DNA of 64,000 nucleotides from Lathyrus oleraceus (taxonomy: Eukaryota > Streptophyta > Magnoliopsida > Fabales > Fabaceae), in the NCBI RefSeq assembly GCF_024323335.1, contig NC_066584.1:239285994-239349993 (forward strand), given 5' to 3'. The notes under the pieces were generated by a model. It was given only the letters and a program-made list of their open reading frames with translations. It ran no database searches and was not told the origin of the DNA. This document shows positions 1 through 11,301 of the stretch, in pieces (position 1 is the stretch's first letter; every line of letters starts with the position of its first letter). Position numbers and translations under genes: made by a program.

Positions 1-1179
1 TTTAACATCCACACTCACAATAGCTTTGGGAAACATATTCAGGTGCACCATATCTAATACCACAAATAACATAAAAACAGTGTTAAAAATCAAACTAACA
101 AGACAATCTAGAGATGCACATTCAGACTACATCTAACTTCATTCGGAGATGCATATCCGGATTCAACGTTCATTTTTTAGTCAAAAACAAAATTAATGTA
201 AGAAATGAGGGATGAAATGAATGAACTTTATCTGCAATTCTAGCTTGTGCTGTTCCCTTTGATGTGATGATTTACAAAAAAAACGATGTTTTGACGTTGA
301 AGAGGTGATTGAGAATAAAAGAAACTTTTTTAAGGATTTTAAAAATGGAGTGTTATTTGAGTATGAAAAAGAAGATCACGCAAGGTGGTGTTTTATCCAA
401 TTTTCCGCTAGACATTTTCAGATATGCGTCTCCGAAAATATCATTGAATCGTTAATTTAATCAGTTCAGTGAATAAAAACACAATAATTAAATGCAGGGG
501 TTATTTGGAGATTATTCCCAGATACACGCAAATAATATACGAAAAATGTATCTTCGAACAATATTTTGTTCAAAATGTAATGGATATTTGAAAGACATGA
601 ATTTGTGTGATTTTTGGTGCATCCACACGTATTTTTGTTCAAACAAAAATATGCGTGATTTTGGATGCGTCCAGACGCATGAAATATATTTTTAAATTTT
701 CAAAAGTGTGAAAAACACCACTAAAAATGAAAATAACATTTCCCTAATCTCAAACTAACATGGGTTTGACCCATATCTAAGACACCAATATTCTGATCTC
801 TAGTCCACGTCAATGTGACTCCGGGGTATTGTTCCATCTCGAACTTGTGTGATCCTCGTGATTTTGTGATTTCTAAACGACATCTTGTTAGGTTGAAAAT
901 ATATTTTGTTCATAAACTACATTTATCTTAGATTTTTTAACAATGCTTTCTTGTTCTACCAGAACAAATATGAAGTGGCAGACTGGTTCACATGGTAGTT
1001 ACTATACAAACCCATATGTTCATTAAAATTTTATCATTACAGCATGCTTAGAATAAAACACTTTAACCATACACAACCTAAAACTTATACAAGATAGTTA
1101 ATCAATAATCCAAAATGTTGAAGTAATCATTAAAGAATGCAACAAATTAGTGAAGTTAGCATTCATAAGAAAAGGCATG
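1..1179. other. 3' flank of kinase-PP2C gene, non-coding
   Basis: No convincing coding frame. The first 720 bases contain scattered degenerate copies of a short motif of the form GATGCRTMTCCG and its complement (for example near 149-167, 424-437, 548-560 and 663-680), the last forming a small palindrome. This looks like decayed repeat DNA. The interval also holds the 3' untranslated region of the gene whose stop codon is at 1180-1182 on the minus strand; no clear polyadenylation signal was assigned. Confidence 0.4.
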
Positions 1180-4100
1180 CTAATAAATTCTCTCTGCTGT
1201 AGATACAGGTCGAAGAAAAACGACAATAACTGTAATGTTATCTTTGCTGCCACGTTCCACAGCCTCAGTAGCCAACCTCTTAGAGCACATGCCAGCTTCT
1301 TTAACTGTGTCTTTTATTATATTTATCACATCCAAACTGCTCATCACATCCCACAAACCATCGCTAGCCATCACCTAAATCAATTCTTTTGAAAATTAAT
1401 ACTTGAAATTACAACTTATTATCTAAAGATTCAATGTATATATCAAACTTCATGCAAATAATGGTAATGTTGCTTGAAACTCCTCACCAGAAACTCATCC
1501 TCGGCGCATAAGGCGTGCTCGGTTATCTCAGGTTCTGCAGTTACAGCAGGCTTCAGATCATCGTCACCAATAGAACGAGTAACCTGTGTAGCGTAACTGT
1601 CAATTTTTACTTGCGTGCAATAAATGGTAAAAGCTCAAATCAACATTAGTATCACACATAGAACACGTGGTTATTTGAGAGTGAAACATATCCTCGAGTC
1701 TCAGCACGGTTTCCAATTGCACAAAATGCATGTAGAAGAAACATATCACGGAGTTTTCAAAGATGTGATGTGATATAAACTAAAGCAACTAGTTTGAACA
1801 AACCTGAAGGGCAGGAAGACCAACTCTCCAGGTATCAACTTGCCAATGTACTTGACCCCCGTGACGAATAACACGCTCTCTCTCTTGAAGACAGCTTGCA
1901 ACATGATCCTAATAGCAATGTTAAGATTTGAGAGTCGAAAAGAAGAAATAAATAAAAGAGAGCCAACAGTTTTTTAAACTTTTCAGTAGCTCACCTTGCT
2001 TAGAGCAGTAGGATTACCAGCACGACATAAGACTGCCCGGCAATCACCACTATTAGCAACAAATAGTCTGTTGCCGCTTACAATAGCAGCAATTGCTGTA
2101 CAACCAGGATGCATATCCTTCTGGATACATCTGTTGGATTTGCGATAGGAATCAAGCTCTTTTCTGAAGGCAGTATCTGTCCTAAGGAAGGCTTCCACCA
2201 ATGTATTAGCAGGACTGCACTTAAATATTAAATAATTGATTAACTTTCAAGATAAGAGGGAAAACATACTAAGGCTGAGGAAGGGTGCATATAAGTGAAA
2301 TATACCTGTCTGTAAAACCTAAATTTTGCAAAATTGCTGGTACAGCCCTAGAAGAAAACTCAGCTGCTGCTGCGCCTGCATAAGTAACAATCACGCGTCT
2401 TAAGATATATAACATAACACTAAATAAAATCTTACAATGAACAAGATAATTTTTTTTTCTTCTTAATTTTGAATAAAACAAAAATCTAGATACTTATTAT
2501 ATGACTAATATGTACCTCTGTGGCCATCAAATATGCCAAAAGCATAGACATCCTTTTCATTGCAAATATGGGGCAGAATGAAATGTGTGTCCTCCATAGC
2601 TTCCCTTCTCCCACAGGTAGCATAAGATCCCCAAGACAGTATTGGACGGTATGCTAAAGGCTCGTCATAAGACTCCCACGTTCTGAAACAAGGATCAGTT
2701 GCACTAGAGGCATTTCCGACCAAAAGTTCACCTTGTGTAGACCAGCTAATACTCTCTTGATAAGTCATGTCCACGTGATGGTCAATGTGCAAGTTACAAG
2801 GTCTAATATGCATATCTTCCACATTCTTTACCTTCCTGTGTTCCATAATAAAATCAAGTTCGTTCACAATATCATCAAAGGAAGGTCTGCTTTTAGGATT
2901 AGCATCCCAGCACTTCTGTATCATCGATATTAATCTCGATGGTATACCCAAATCTTCGCTAGCAAGGACCGGTCGTAATCCATCAGAAACAACTGCTGCT
3001 GTTAGTTGATGCTCAGTATAGTTCATCTCAAGTACTGTGTGAGCCTGCCATGAGGAAACATTGATCAATATCCCTTTTACAAAGTTTTGAAAAAGAAACT
3101 ACCATACAAACAAAAAAGAAAGGCTGACCTGTGCTTCTGCACGAAGATCAGTGTATGGCACAACACCAGTAAGGAGTTCACTGCAACATATTGAACAAAA
3201 GTTTTTAATTCACAAAACAGAATATAAATTAAAGACTTCCAAGAGAAAGAAACTTTGATACATAATAATGGAAGTATGAGATACACCTAACATGTTTCAG
3301 GCTTCCAGCACCAAATTACTTTCTATGAATACAATGAACAAGGTTCACAAAACATTCAGAGTTCTTTAACTAATATTTATTTAATGATTAGCTAGGTGAG
3401 TCGCAATACAATAAATAAGGGTATACTAATGAGACAAAAAATTAACAAATGCTGCATTGATATTTTAAAGGGACAAATAAGGAGATACATAGAAATATTG
3501 CAAAACGGATACATAATAGAATCAAATACTCTATGACATTACGATCATTCAATTTTTCTTGAACCAAAAAAGAATACGAATGGAAGAAAAAATTTCAAAT
3601 CCTTACTTGATTGATATCCCAAAACTGTATACATCTGACTTTTCTGTGTGTAACTCCTTTCTTAATATTTCAGGTGCCATATAAATAAGTGTTCCAACCA
3701 TATTCTTTTTGTGAAAACCACCTGTAGGTTTTCCAGAAGATTTCCAATTCTCAAGAGAAACTTCTTTAATATCACTCTTGTATTCTGCCAAACCAAAATC
3801 GGTGAGGCGTGGACAAAGATTTATGTCAAGCTGCATCAAAGATACATTAGATCAGTAAGGTAATGTAAAAAAAAAAGAGAGTATGATACATCAAATATTG
3901 CAGACAATGTTAAATAACGAAAGAATCAAAAGATATGGGAGACTTTACAAGAATATTTGCAGGTTTCACATCTCTATGTAGAATCCCGAGGTTATGCAGA
4001 TATTGCAAGGCCTTTGCTGAAAAAATAAAGTACAAGGAAAAGGGAAAAACAGTCAATCACTCTGTTGTCGATATAACCTTTCAATCGTGTAAGTTTCATA

Positions 4101-5388
4101 ATTTCCCTACATGATTGAAGTTGTTAAAATACAATGTTTAACTTTAAACAAGTTGAAAGAAAAAAAAAATCCTAGCCATACTTCTATAATTGGCAAATTC
4201 TTTATTTCGACAGCTGGACTCTTAACTAATAATTCTGGCTTGAAAAGGAAGCCTTAATGCTAAAATAAGTTATCATTAATATTCTAAATAACCATGCTAA
4301 ACTTTTTTTCTGTAAAAAAAATCTTCGCAAATCACTTTACCATTACAAAAGCAATAACATCCGTTGGGGAGAGTCTGAGGAGTGTCAATGGGCTAAACGT
4401 TCAGATATAAGAGACCTTGACACCAGATATCCATCCAAAATCTTAAAATTGTAGGTTTATGTTATGAGTCATTTCTCTTATATATCCAACATTTCCTCTA
4501 TTTCAAGTCGAAGCGACACTTTAACCACTCACACTTAAATCCAACAATCAACAACGTCAAAAGAAAAGTAGATAAGAATACTTGGTAAAAATATTCCCAA
4601 TCCTTCTATATGTAAATGAACATTGGTTTATAGTCCAAAGTCTTGCTATATTGGTGAAAGTGTAGTCATTTATGAATTTCAGATTTAACTTATCCCTACA
4701 AAATCATCTGGTAAAGTGAGGATTGAGTTATGCTGAAGCCTTATAGAAGTTAAACTAGGCAAAGTAATAATCACTTGATAATTTAATGCAAGTATATACA
4801 TAGAAGATGAAATCACACCAATTATACCTAACTGCATTGTTATCATAAGCGCGTCATTGACGGTAGGGACCCATTCTTCGACATGTAACTTGTGGCCAAG
4901 ATTGGAAGATTGATATAATTTGAAGAAAAACATATAATTGGGTGGTTTTGCATGAGCAGCAATTAGTGTAGCTATTCCCGGGTGATCTAGCTTGCTACAT
5001 GATTTAAGAAAAAGAAAAACAGTAGCAATTTAAGCGATTTGAAACCCTAGGTAAGCATGTAAAGTGGCAGGGTGAGAAAGAGAAGAGAGAAACCATAGCA
5101 ATTGCAATTGTTTATGGAAGTCATTGATGTGTTGAGAAAGAGACAAAACTGGTTTCTTGATAGCAACCTTGTGTCCATTCAAAGTGCCTTCATAAACAAC
5201 ACTCTCAGCACCTGTGAAAATAACAAAAAGTGAGATGAGAGAGATAGTTGAAGAAAAAGAAGAAAAAACCAACCTCTGGCAATAGGGGAGAGAAGAGAGT
5301 AAGAGGAAGGAGGGAGATGGAGGGGAATAGAGGAACTGGTGCAGCAACCCCTAATGCAAGTGTTAGGCTCCACAATCGGTATTACCAT
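1180..5388 (-). CDS. Protein kinase + PP2C phosphatase fusion protein, 12 exons, 652 aa
   Basis: Complete spliced gene. Exons in transcript order: 5388-5274, 5211-5094, 4994-4828, 4016-3949, 3830-3607, 3180-3129, 3044-2516, 2375-2306, 2214-1995, 1908-1804, 1583-1488, 1374-1180. They sum to 1959 nt (652 codons plus TAG), all junctions are GT-AG, and every split codon gives a sensible residue. The N-terminal half is a kinase domain: candidate ATP lysine K57 (VAIKK), HRD aspartate D149 (LHRDVKPAN), DFG aspartate D167, and an APE motif in GTLIYMAPE. The glycine loop is atypical (ARGAESVVY). The C-terminal half is PP2C: E399/D400, DGH at 421-423, SDGLWD with D593, DNIT with D633, so the expected metal ligands are present. 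Domain order, length and the N-terminal CIRGCCTS segment match Arabidopsis At2g40860-type proteins. Substrates are not known to me. It is the only intact host gene in the window. Confidence 0.95.
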
Positions 5389-5480
5389 AGTTCGTTTCTG
5401 CGATGAAGATGAAGATACTTTGATTTGAGCTAGCTAGACAGAAGAAGAAGATGGAGACAAAACAATCATATATGTTTTGT
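5389..5480 (-). promoter_or_regulatory. Probable 5'UTR and core promoter of kinase-PP2C gene
   Basis: Just upstream of the ATG at 5388 the minus strand is rich in CTTCTTC, as is common in plant leaders. A TATA-like CATATATG lies at 5467-5474, about 80 bases before the start codon. The start was chosen because it begins the conserved segment ending in CIRGCCTS and no upstream in-frame extension is needed. The transcription start itself is inferred. Confidence 0.45.
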
Positions 5481-6560
5481 TTTGGCTGGAAATTTCGCGT
5501 GGCCGGTTATTGCCTCATAGTACGGATGTTCTAGCCAATTAAAATCGACAAAACCAAATCGATCTTTTCAAAATTGTTACTCAAAATTGAATAATTGAAA
5601 CATTACAAATTCAAGGGATTTATTATTAGGCATGACAAGCTTTTGCCTTTCCCACTTGAGGGGTAATAAGTTCACTTTTAACCAATTTTTAGTGAAAAAA
5701 AATCATATTTAGTCTGTCGATTTGGTTTAGTTTAGTTTGATTTGATTTGATTTTTAGTTTTTTTTAAAAATATAACCGAGTCAAGCTAATTTAGTTTGGT
5801 TCAGTTGATTGGTTTACAATATTTTTTTCTAAATATTATATTCATTTGTATATTTTCTAATATCAAAACATCGGTAGAGAGAGCAACAACGGTAGCAGGA
5901 GGAGAGAGCGTCAATTTAGTGAGAGTAAGTTTTTGTGACTTATGGTTTTTTTTTTTTTGAGTTTGGTTTTAGTGACCTATTTTGTTGAAACAAAGGAAGC
6001 GTAAATAAACATGGAGAATGATTGAATCCATATAAAATTTGGGCTTAATAATGGATGGAATAAATTATTTAAAGCGTAATTATAATCATTGGTTCGGTTC
6101 GTCGGTTTTGAGGTTCCTAAAAACTAAAATCGAGAACCGAACCAAACCACTTTGGTTTTTATTTGTTTAGTTCGGTTTTGGAACCGAACTAGATACAATC
6201 TTTCTTTTTCGATTTGTTTTGGTTTGAATTATTGGAAACCGGAGGGTAGAGCGTTTAACACCCTAAACCCCAAAGCTTATATATAAATGATTATTCGACA
6301 ATTTAAGGTGTTAATAACGACAACCATTCAATAAAACATAGGCATTTTGAAAACATGATGCAGAAAAGCAAACAACATACAACACATGTCATCATATGTT
6401 CACCTTCACTGAAGGTATCATCGCAACAGAATCACACTAATCGCGGTAATAAAAAAAATAACTTCACTTTGGATCTTATAAAAGACTACTTTCACAAAAT
6501 GATTCAAAAGGAATTTCAATATCTAACTCTTAACAACTTCAAAATAACTCAATATAATAG
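5481..6560. other. Intergenic DNA with GGTTCGGTT/AACCGAACC low-complexity stretch
   Basis: No supported gene. From about 5700 to 6240 the sequence is built from degenerate GATTTGGTTTAG, GGTTCGGTT and AACCGAACC units in both orientations, so parts can fold on themselves. Short frames here (for example 6355-6612) look like chance. Confidence 0.4.
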
Positions 6561-8076
6561 TGAATGTGAGAAACATATACACAAGAAGAAGGGAGTTGAA
6601 TTGTGTATATGAAAGTTTACTTTTTTTTCTTAAACTTATTTCAGAACCTAAGATGTTAAGCTCAAATTCTGATCCAAGTAAGAGTCTGAATCAGATCAGA
6701 GTCTATGTAAAAATAGAAGTAAACAAAATGACACACGATATATCTTGGTTCCTCCCAATCTGAGAGTAGTATTGTCCCATTGCAACACAAGAAATTTTCA
6801 TTATAATCAACAAATTACATTTTTCTCAATCAAACTAGAAAGAGACTTTTGCTCAGCCCTCAAGCAAGAGACATCATTTCTTGAACAATCTGTTCAGGAC
6901 TTCCTGCTAAATCCCACGGAAAGAGACTTCTTGCTCAATCCATCCAGAAAGAGACTCCCCGTTCTGCCCTTAAGTATGATACCTCAATGCTCAATCTAAC
7001 TAGAAAGAGACTTCCTTACTTTGCCATCAAGTACGAGACTTCAAAGCTTAATCATCAGAAAGAGACTTCTGCTCAAACCCTTAGTTCAAGACTTCTTTGC
7101 TCAAGCACTCATCAAGAGACTTTGCTTGCTTATATATTGAGTTTGAGACTTTTACGTATTCTAAACAACAGTTTTGGATAGTAAATACAAATGCACTTGA
7201 TACTCTTATTAGTGGTGTATAGTTACAACACAGATTCTGACGTCTTTAAGATTTCTAAGATAAACAAAGATAATAAATCTTAAGACCCTATTGTACAAGC
7301 TAAATATACAAATGTGTTCTTGCTTGTATCTGAAGCTTTTTGTGTTGTGTGGTTTTGTTGACAGCTTATCCAAAGACTTCCACAGTATTTGAATCTTTAG
7401 GATTTCAGAGTTTTCAACAATAGTCAACGAACCCATATTGATCAACTTGACCAATATTTTCGCACACTTCTTCATGTCCTCGAACTTCCTTTTATAGGAC
7501 CAGAAAAATAGTCATTGGAGGATTTGAACATAACGAGCAAGCTTATTGGAGAAGTATGCAAAAATAGACGTTGGAGACTAGAATCTGGTCAGAAGCTTTG
7601 TCAACTGAATAATAACAGCGCTCTCAGTACCTTTCAAAGTACTAGATATTTATCAAAAGGTAGAACAGACTGAAGATGTCACATCTCTATTTCTTGAGCC
7701 TTACAAAACAAAACCATAGTCGATTTTATCTAGAAATTTGGGGATTTGGTAAGACAAGACTCCTTTGGTACAATGTACGGATCATATGCCCTTCAGCCTT
7801 TCAGAATATGAGTTGTCATCAGAAGCTGGGTCGAGTCCAGAGTCTGAACCTTTAGAGTCTGATGCCTTCAGATGTTGATGAACTACTACAGATTGTGATC
7901 AATCAGAATCTGAGTCACTTCATTGTGGAACGGAGTCTTTTGATAGGCTTGAAACTATAATATAGTTTAACTTCAGAAGCTGCACACTTGAACAACTATT
8001 AGCAAACTCTATTCTTCTTTAAATACATTGTTATCATCAAAACATGTTAAGGGCATAAGCAAATCTTATTCCAACA
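6561..8076 (-). repeat. LTR of a SIRE-like Copia retrotransposon (3' LTR, minus orientation)
   Basis: On the minus strand the segment starts TGTTGGAATAAGATTTGC at 8076 and ends TTCTCACATTCA at 6561, giving TG...CA ends. Its left boundary resembles the other SIRE-type LTR end at 10300 (GTGAGAAACATA against GTGTGAAAAACATA). A TATAAAA box lies 580 bases from the LTR start. The block 6838-7122 holds at least six spaced copies of GAAAGAGACTTC-like sequence on the plus strand. A polypurine-like AAAAAGGGATATAT (minus strand, about 8077-8090) precedes the LTR, so this is read as a 3' LTR. The 5-bp flanks (AATAG, ATATA) do not match, as expected if the other end is elsewhere. Confidence 0.6.
7490..7496 (-). 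promoter_or_regulatory. TATA box of the SIRE-like LTR
   Basis: Minus strand reads CCTATAAAAGGAAG. Spacing from the LTR start and the CT-rich downstream sequence fit a U3/R boundary. Confidence 0.5.
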
Positions 8077-8502
8077 ATATATCCCTTTTTGATAATGACA
8101 AATAAATGTATTTAAGAGAAATGATTGATGATTTAATTAACATAGTCTAACATCAGAGTCTGAGGTTTGTAAGCTCCCCATAAGTTAGACAGTCCATTAA
8201 GGTGAGGTTTGTAAGTCCCATAAGTCTGATAGTTCATTAAGACAAGGTTTATAAGCTCATCTTAACTCCTTATCTATGTTAATTGAATCTTGTAATTATA
8301 ATCAAAAAATTCTAACATCAGGGTCTAAGGTTTGTAAGCTCCTCATAAGTTTGACAAATCTTAGGTTGAGGTTTGTAAGCTCCTCCTTTAGTCTGATAGT
8401 TCATTAAGGTTAGGTTTGTAATTTTTCCCTAAGTCCTGTCTTTGTTAATTAAATTAATCATTTAAGCCCAGTAAGATAAATTACTCAAAAATATAAATAA
8501 AT
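8077..8502. repeat. Retroelement-derived spacer with GAGGTTTGTAAGCTCC repeats
   Basis: Between two oppositely oriented LTR starts the plus strand repeats a GAGGTTTGTAAGCTCC-like unit about six times (near 8161, 8203, 8245, 8328, 8368, 8412), each followed by a CATAAGTYTGA/TCATTAAGG-type sequence. The left edge holds the polypurine-like tract of the adjacent LTR. No coding frame. Confidence 0.45.
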
Positions 8503-9150
8503 TGTTAGAACAAGATTTGGTTCTGCATCTATACCTTGAGTTTTGATGATAACAATGTTGTATTTGCGTGATAACAATTTTGGTACCCTAATGGTTTGTT
8601 ATTGTGTAACTTTAACAGCCAATTCTGATTCTGAGTATATGACATGCAACATCATCAATTTCTGAATAATGAGTTCCAATTCCGCGTATGCGCTAGTCAT
8701 AAGAAGTTCTGAAAGATGTTCAATATTGCTGCTACAATGTTCTTTCTGCTTCTATGTTGTTTCACTCCTGAGAAGCTTCTGAGGAGATGATATGTTGCTG
8801 CTGCAACATTCTCCCAGTTCGTGCTCCTAGACGTGACTCTGATCTCCAAGCTTCTGAAGAATGACAAGCTTGTGAAGTTATGTTACGTAGCTGAAGATTC
8901 TGAAGATCTCAAGTCAGACGATTGAGGTTATCAAGGTTCTGACTGTAGACTCTAAAGACTTTGAAGATTTTGAAGATTTTGAAGATCTCAAGCCAGACTA
9001 CTGACACTGTCAAGGTTCTGGCCAAAGATTCAGAAGTTTCTGAATCCAACTTTATGTTTCTTCATTTCACGCTTCATCAACTTTTATCATAAGCCAATGA
9101 ACTTGAAAATAAGATTAAATAGGCACGTGATTAAATAGTACATAATACAA
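8503..9150 (+). repeat. Fragment of a SIRE-like LTR, plus orientation
   Basis: Begins TGTTAGAACAAGATTTGG, closely resembling the minus-strand LTR start at 8076, and continues with GATGATAACAATG-type and AAGCTTCTGA-rich sequence typical of these LTRs. It is preceded by a degenerate polypurine-like stretch. The right end is not clear; it merges into the gag remnant that follows. Confidence 0.45.
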
Positions 9151-9151
9151 A

Positions 9152-10210
9152 TCAAATATCCTCTCCACTACCTGATATCTGGACAAGGACAATACTATAC
9201 ATCACACTTGTCACTGATTTTATGGGAAAATGATAGTATGCAATATCACTCCTTTCACCATTTTTGTAGTGGCCTGGCTCCTTGCACTCAAAGCATATAA
9301 CTTCTTTTCTATAACCTTGCTTCTTTTGTCCAGACGAAGAATCAAAATGACCAGCAGTCCTTCTAGCTCCTCTGAACTTCCCTTGACTATTGTGCCTGTG
9401 CTTCCAGAGTCTGTTGACTCTCTTTGAAATTAGAGACAAAACAACATCATATTTTGAGTCTTCATTAGATCCTTCTAATTCTTCCTCAACTTGATAAGAT
9501 TTTGTCTTCTCAGGCTTAAACTTTAAAGCAACAGATTTACCTCACTTCTGAGGTTCATCTTCCTCGAGCTCAATCTCGTGGCTTCTTAAAGAACTAACAA
9601 TCTCTTTAAGACTGATATTGTTGAGATCCTTTACCAACTTCAAAGCAGTTACCATATGTCTCCATTTTTTAGAAAGACTTCCCATAATCTTCTTGACATG
9701 GTCAACTGTAGAGTATCATTTGTCCAGAACTTTCAGTTCTAGAACAAGCATCTGAAACCTTGAGAACATAGTCTCAACTGTTTCATCATCTTCCATTTTG
9801 AATGCCTCGTACTTGTGGATTAAGGCCAAGGCCTTTGTCTCATTTACTTGAGCATTCCCCTCATGAGTCACCCTCAAAGAGTCGAAAATAAATTTGGCAG
9901 AAAATCTGTTTGTTATCTTCTCATACTCAGTATAAGAGATATCATTTAGCAATATAGTTCTGGCCTTATGATGATTTTTGAAATCTTTCTTTTGTTGATC
10001 AGTCATAGCACTTCTTGCTATATTATTTCTTTCAGCATTAACTGGGTGAACGTAGCCATCGACTACAAGATCCCAAAGATCAGCATCGTAACCAAGAAAT
10101 AAAATTTATATTCTATCTTTCCAATAATCAAAATTTTCACCATCAAAGATTGGTGGTTTTGCACTATAGTGATCTCTCTCATTGTTGTTAATAACGTTAG
10201 CAACGACCAT
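9152..10210 (-). pseudogene. SIRE-like Copia gag remnant 1
   Basis: Minus strand, start ATG at 10210-10208 (MVVANVINNN..., then PPIFDGENFDYWKDR), a Copia gag opening. The frame continues through the UBN2-type gag core (around 9716-10006, with EYEKITNRFSAK and EDDETVETMFSRFQ) to a zinc-knuckle start CFECKEPGHYKN near 9260, after which the gag sequence is lost. In-frame stops lie at 10106-10108, 9716-9718 and about 9541-9543. No protease, integrase or RT follows, so the element is deleted internally between gag and the downstream LTR material. Gag forms the retrotransposon particle; this copy cannot make an intact one. Confidence 0.8.
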
Positions 10211-10285
10211 TGTTTCTCACACAAATTGGATCGGTACTGAACACCGTGAAGTGTTCATAAATCTTTTATCATAATCAGAACCAGA

Positions 10286-10297
10286 GCTCTGATACCA
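10286..10297 (-). other. Primer binding site (initiator tRNA-Met type)
   Basis: Minus strand TGGTATCAGAGC, two bases from the LTR edge at 10300. This is the standard complement of the initiator methionine tRNA 3' end used by many plant LTR retrotransposons. It sits upstream of the gag start at 10210 and fixes the LTR/internal boundary. Confidence 0.85.
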
Positions 10298-10299
10298 AT

Positions 10300-10523
10300 T
10301 GAAGGTGTGAAAAACATAAGAAATGGGGGTTTGAATTGGGTTTTATAAACAAAAGCTTTTTACCAATTCAAGAACACCACTTAAAAGTCAATAACAAAGA
10401 TATAAAAACAAGTATTTTTATCTCTTTGTTATTGACTTTTAAGTGGTGTTCTTGAATTGGTGAAAAACTTTTGTTAGTAAAACCCAATTCAAACTCCCAT
10501 TTCTTGTGTTTTTCACACCTTCA
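10300..10523. repeat. 224-bp near-perfect palindrome at an LTR end
   Basis: The plus strand begins TGAAGGTGTGAAAAACAT and ends with the inverted form at 10523. Arms of about 105 bp match with roughly seven differences, around a short centre near 10410. The left arm is the expected 3' end of the SIRE-like 5' LTR next to the PBS; the right arm is the same sequence inverted. Confidence 0.85.
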
Positions 10524-10953
10524 TAACTTAGAGCTTATAACTCAGAAGTTGTTTTGTTCAAATGCATCAATCTCTTCTTAAATACTCCATGCATTTTCTT
10601 CCTCTTTGCTATTATCAAAAACATTTTAAAAGAAAGAGAAAAACAATAAAACTGAGAAAAATAAAATAAAATTTAAAACAGTTTAAATGCACAAAATTTT
10701 GTTGGAGTTTAAAACACTAAATTTTTTGAAACAAGAAGACATTTTAAAATAGTTTAAAAGTTTTTTTAAGAATCTGAAAGAAAAGATAGTTAATGAAATA
10801 AATTCTTTACTTCTTATGGTAAATCACTGTCGTTTCAGTTTCCAAGAAGTAATTATGATCTAGTATGACATGCTTAATTAGTGATTGACTTTGAGAATTT
10901 CAAAGATCAGAAACTGAAACACGCAAAGTGTTTGATCATTATAATTTTTTTGT

Positions 10954-10960
10954 TATAAAA
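10954..10960 (+). promoter_or_regulatory. TATA box upstream of a 92-codon ORF
   Basis: TATAAAA on the plus strand, 63 bases before the ATG at 11023, with a C/A-rich leader between. Confidence 0.35.
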
Positions 10961-11022
10961 GCACACAACTTGTTCAAGCCAAATCACAAATCCACATTCA
11001 CTCAACATACATCTGGTTCAAG

Positions 11023-11301
11023 ATGAATACAACTTCTGAGCAATCTACTACTCCTATTGTTTTAGAGGCTACTATAGTCTTTGAGGCAATTTATGATCAG
11101 GAGGTCAGACCCTCTAAAGAAATTCCTTCAACCTCTCTTCCTCAGGCACTGAAGCCATATAAGAAGATTAGTAAGAATAATAAGAAGTTCAAGAGAAAAA
11201 GAAGATTAAGAGAAGTGATTCATTTTGACTCAGATGAAGAAGAAGAATTGGATTTAGGTTGGGGAAACTTTTTCCACGCTTGGAAATCTAGGGATGATTA
11301 G
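11023..11301 (+). CDS. Unrecognised 92-aa basic/acidic ORF inside retroelement DNA
   Basis: ATG to TAG frame with a Ser/Thr-rich N-terminus, a strongly basic middle (KKISKNNKKFKRKRR, about residues 47-61, resembling a nuclear localisation signal) and an acidic run (DSDEEEELD, about 69-77). I do not recognise the family. It lies on the strand opposite to the surrounding Copia remnants, with a TATA box upstream. It may be a relic of an accessory ORF of a legume Copia element or a chance frame; no second copy was noticed in this window. Confidence 0.3.
   Translation: MNTTSEQSTTPIVLEATIVFEAIYDQEVRPSKEIPSTSLPQALKPYKKISKNNKKFKRKRRLREVIHFDSDEEEELDLGWGNFFHAWKSRDD

Noticed and set aside
1180..5388. 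Two separate neighbouring genes (kinase and phosphatase)
   Set aside because: Intron phases run continuously through the domain boundary inside one exon (3044-2516), and total length is an exact codon multiple.
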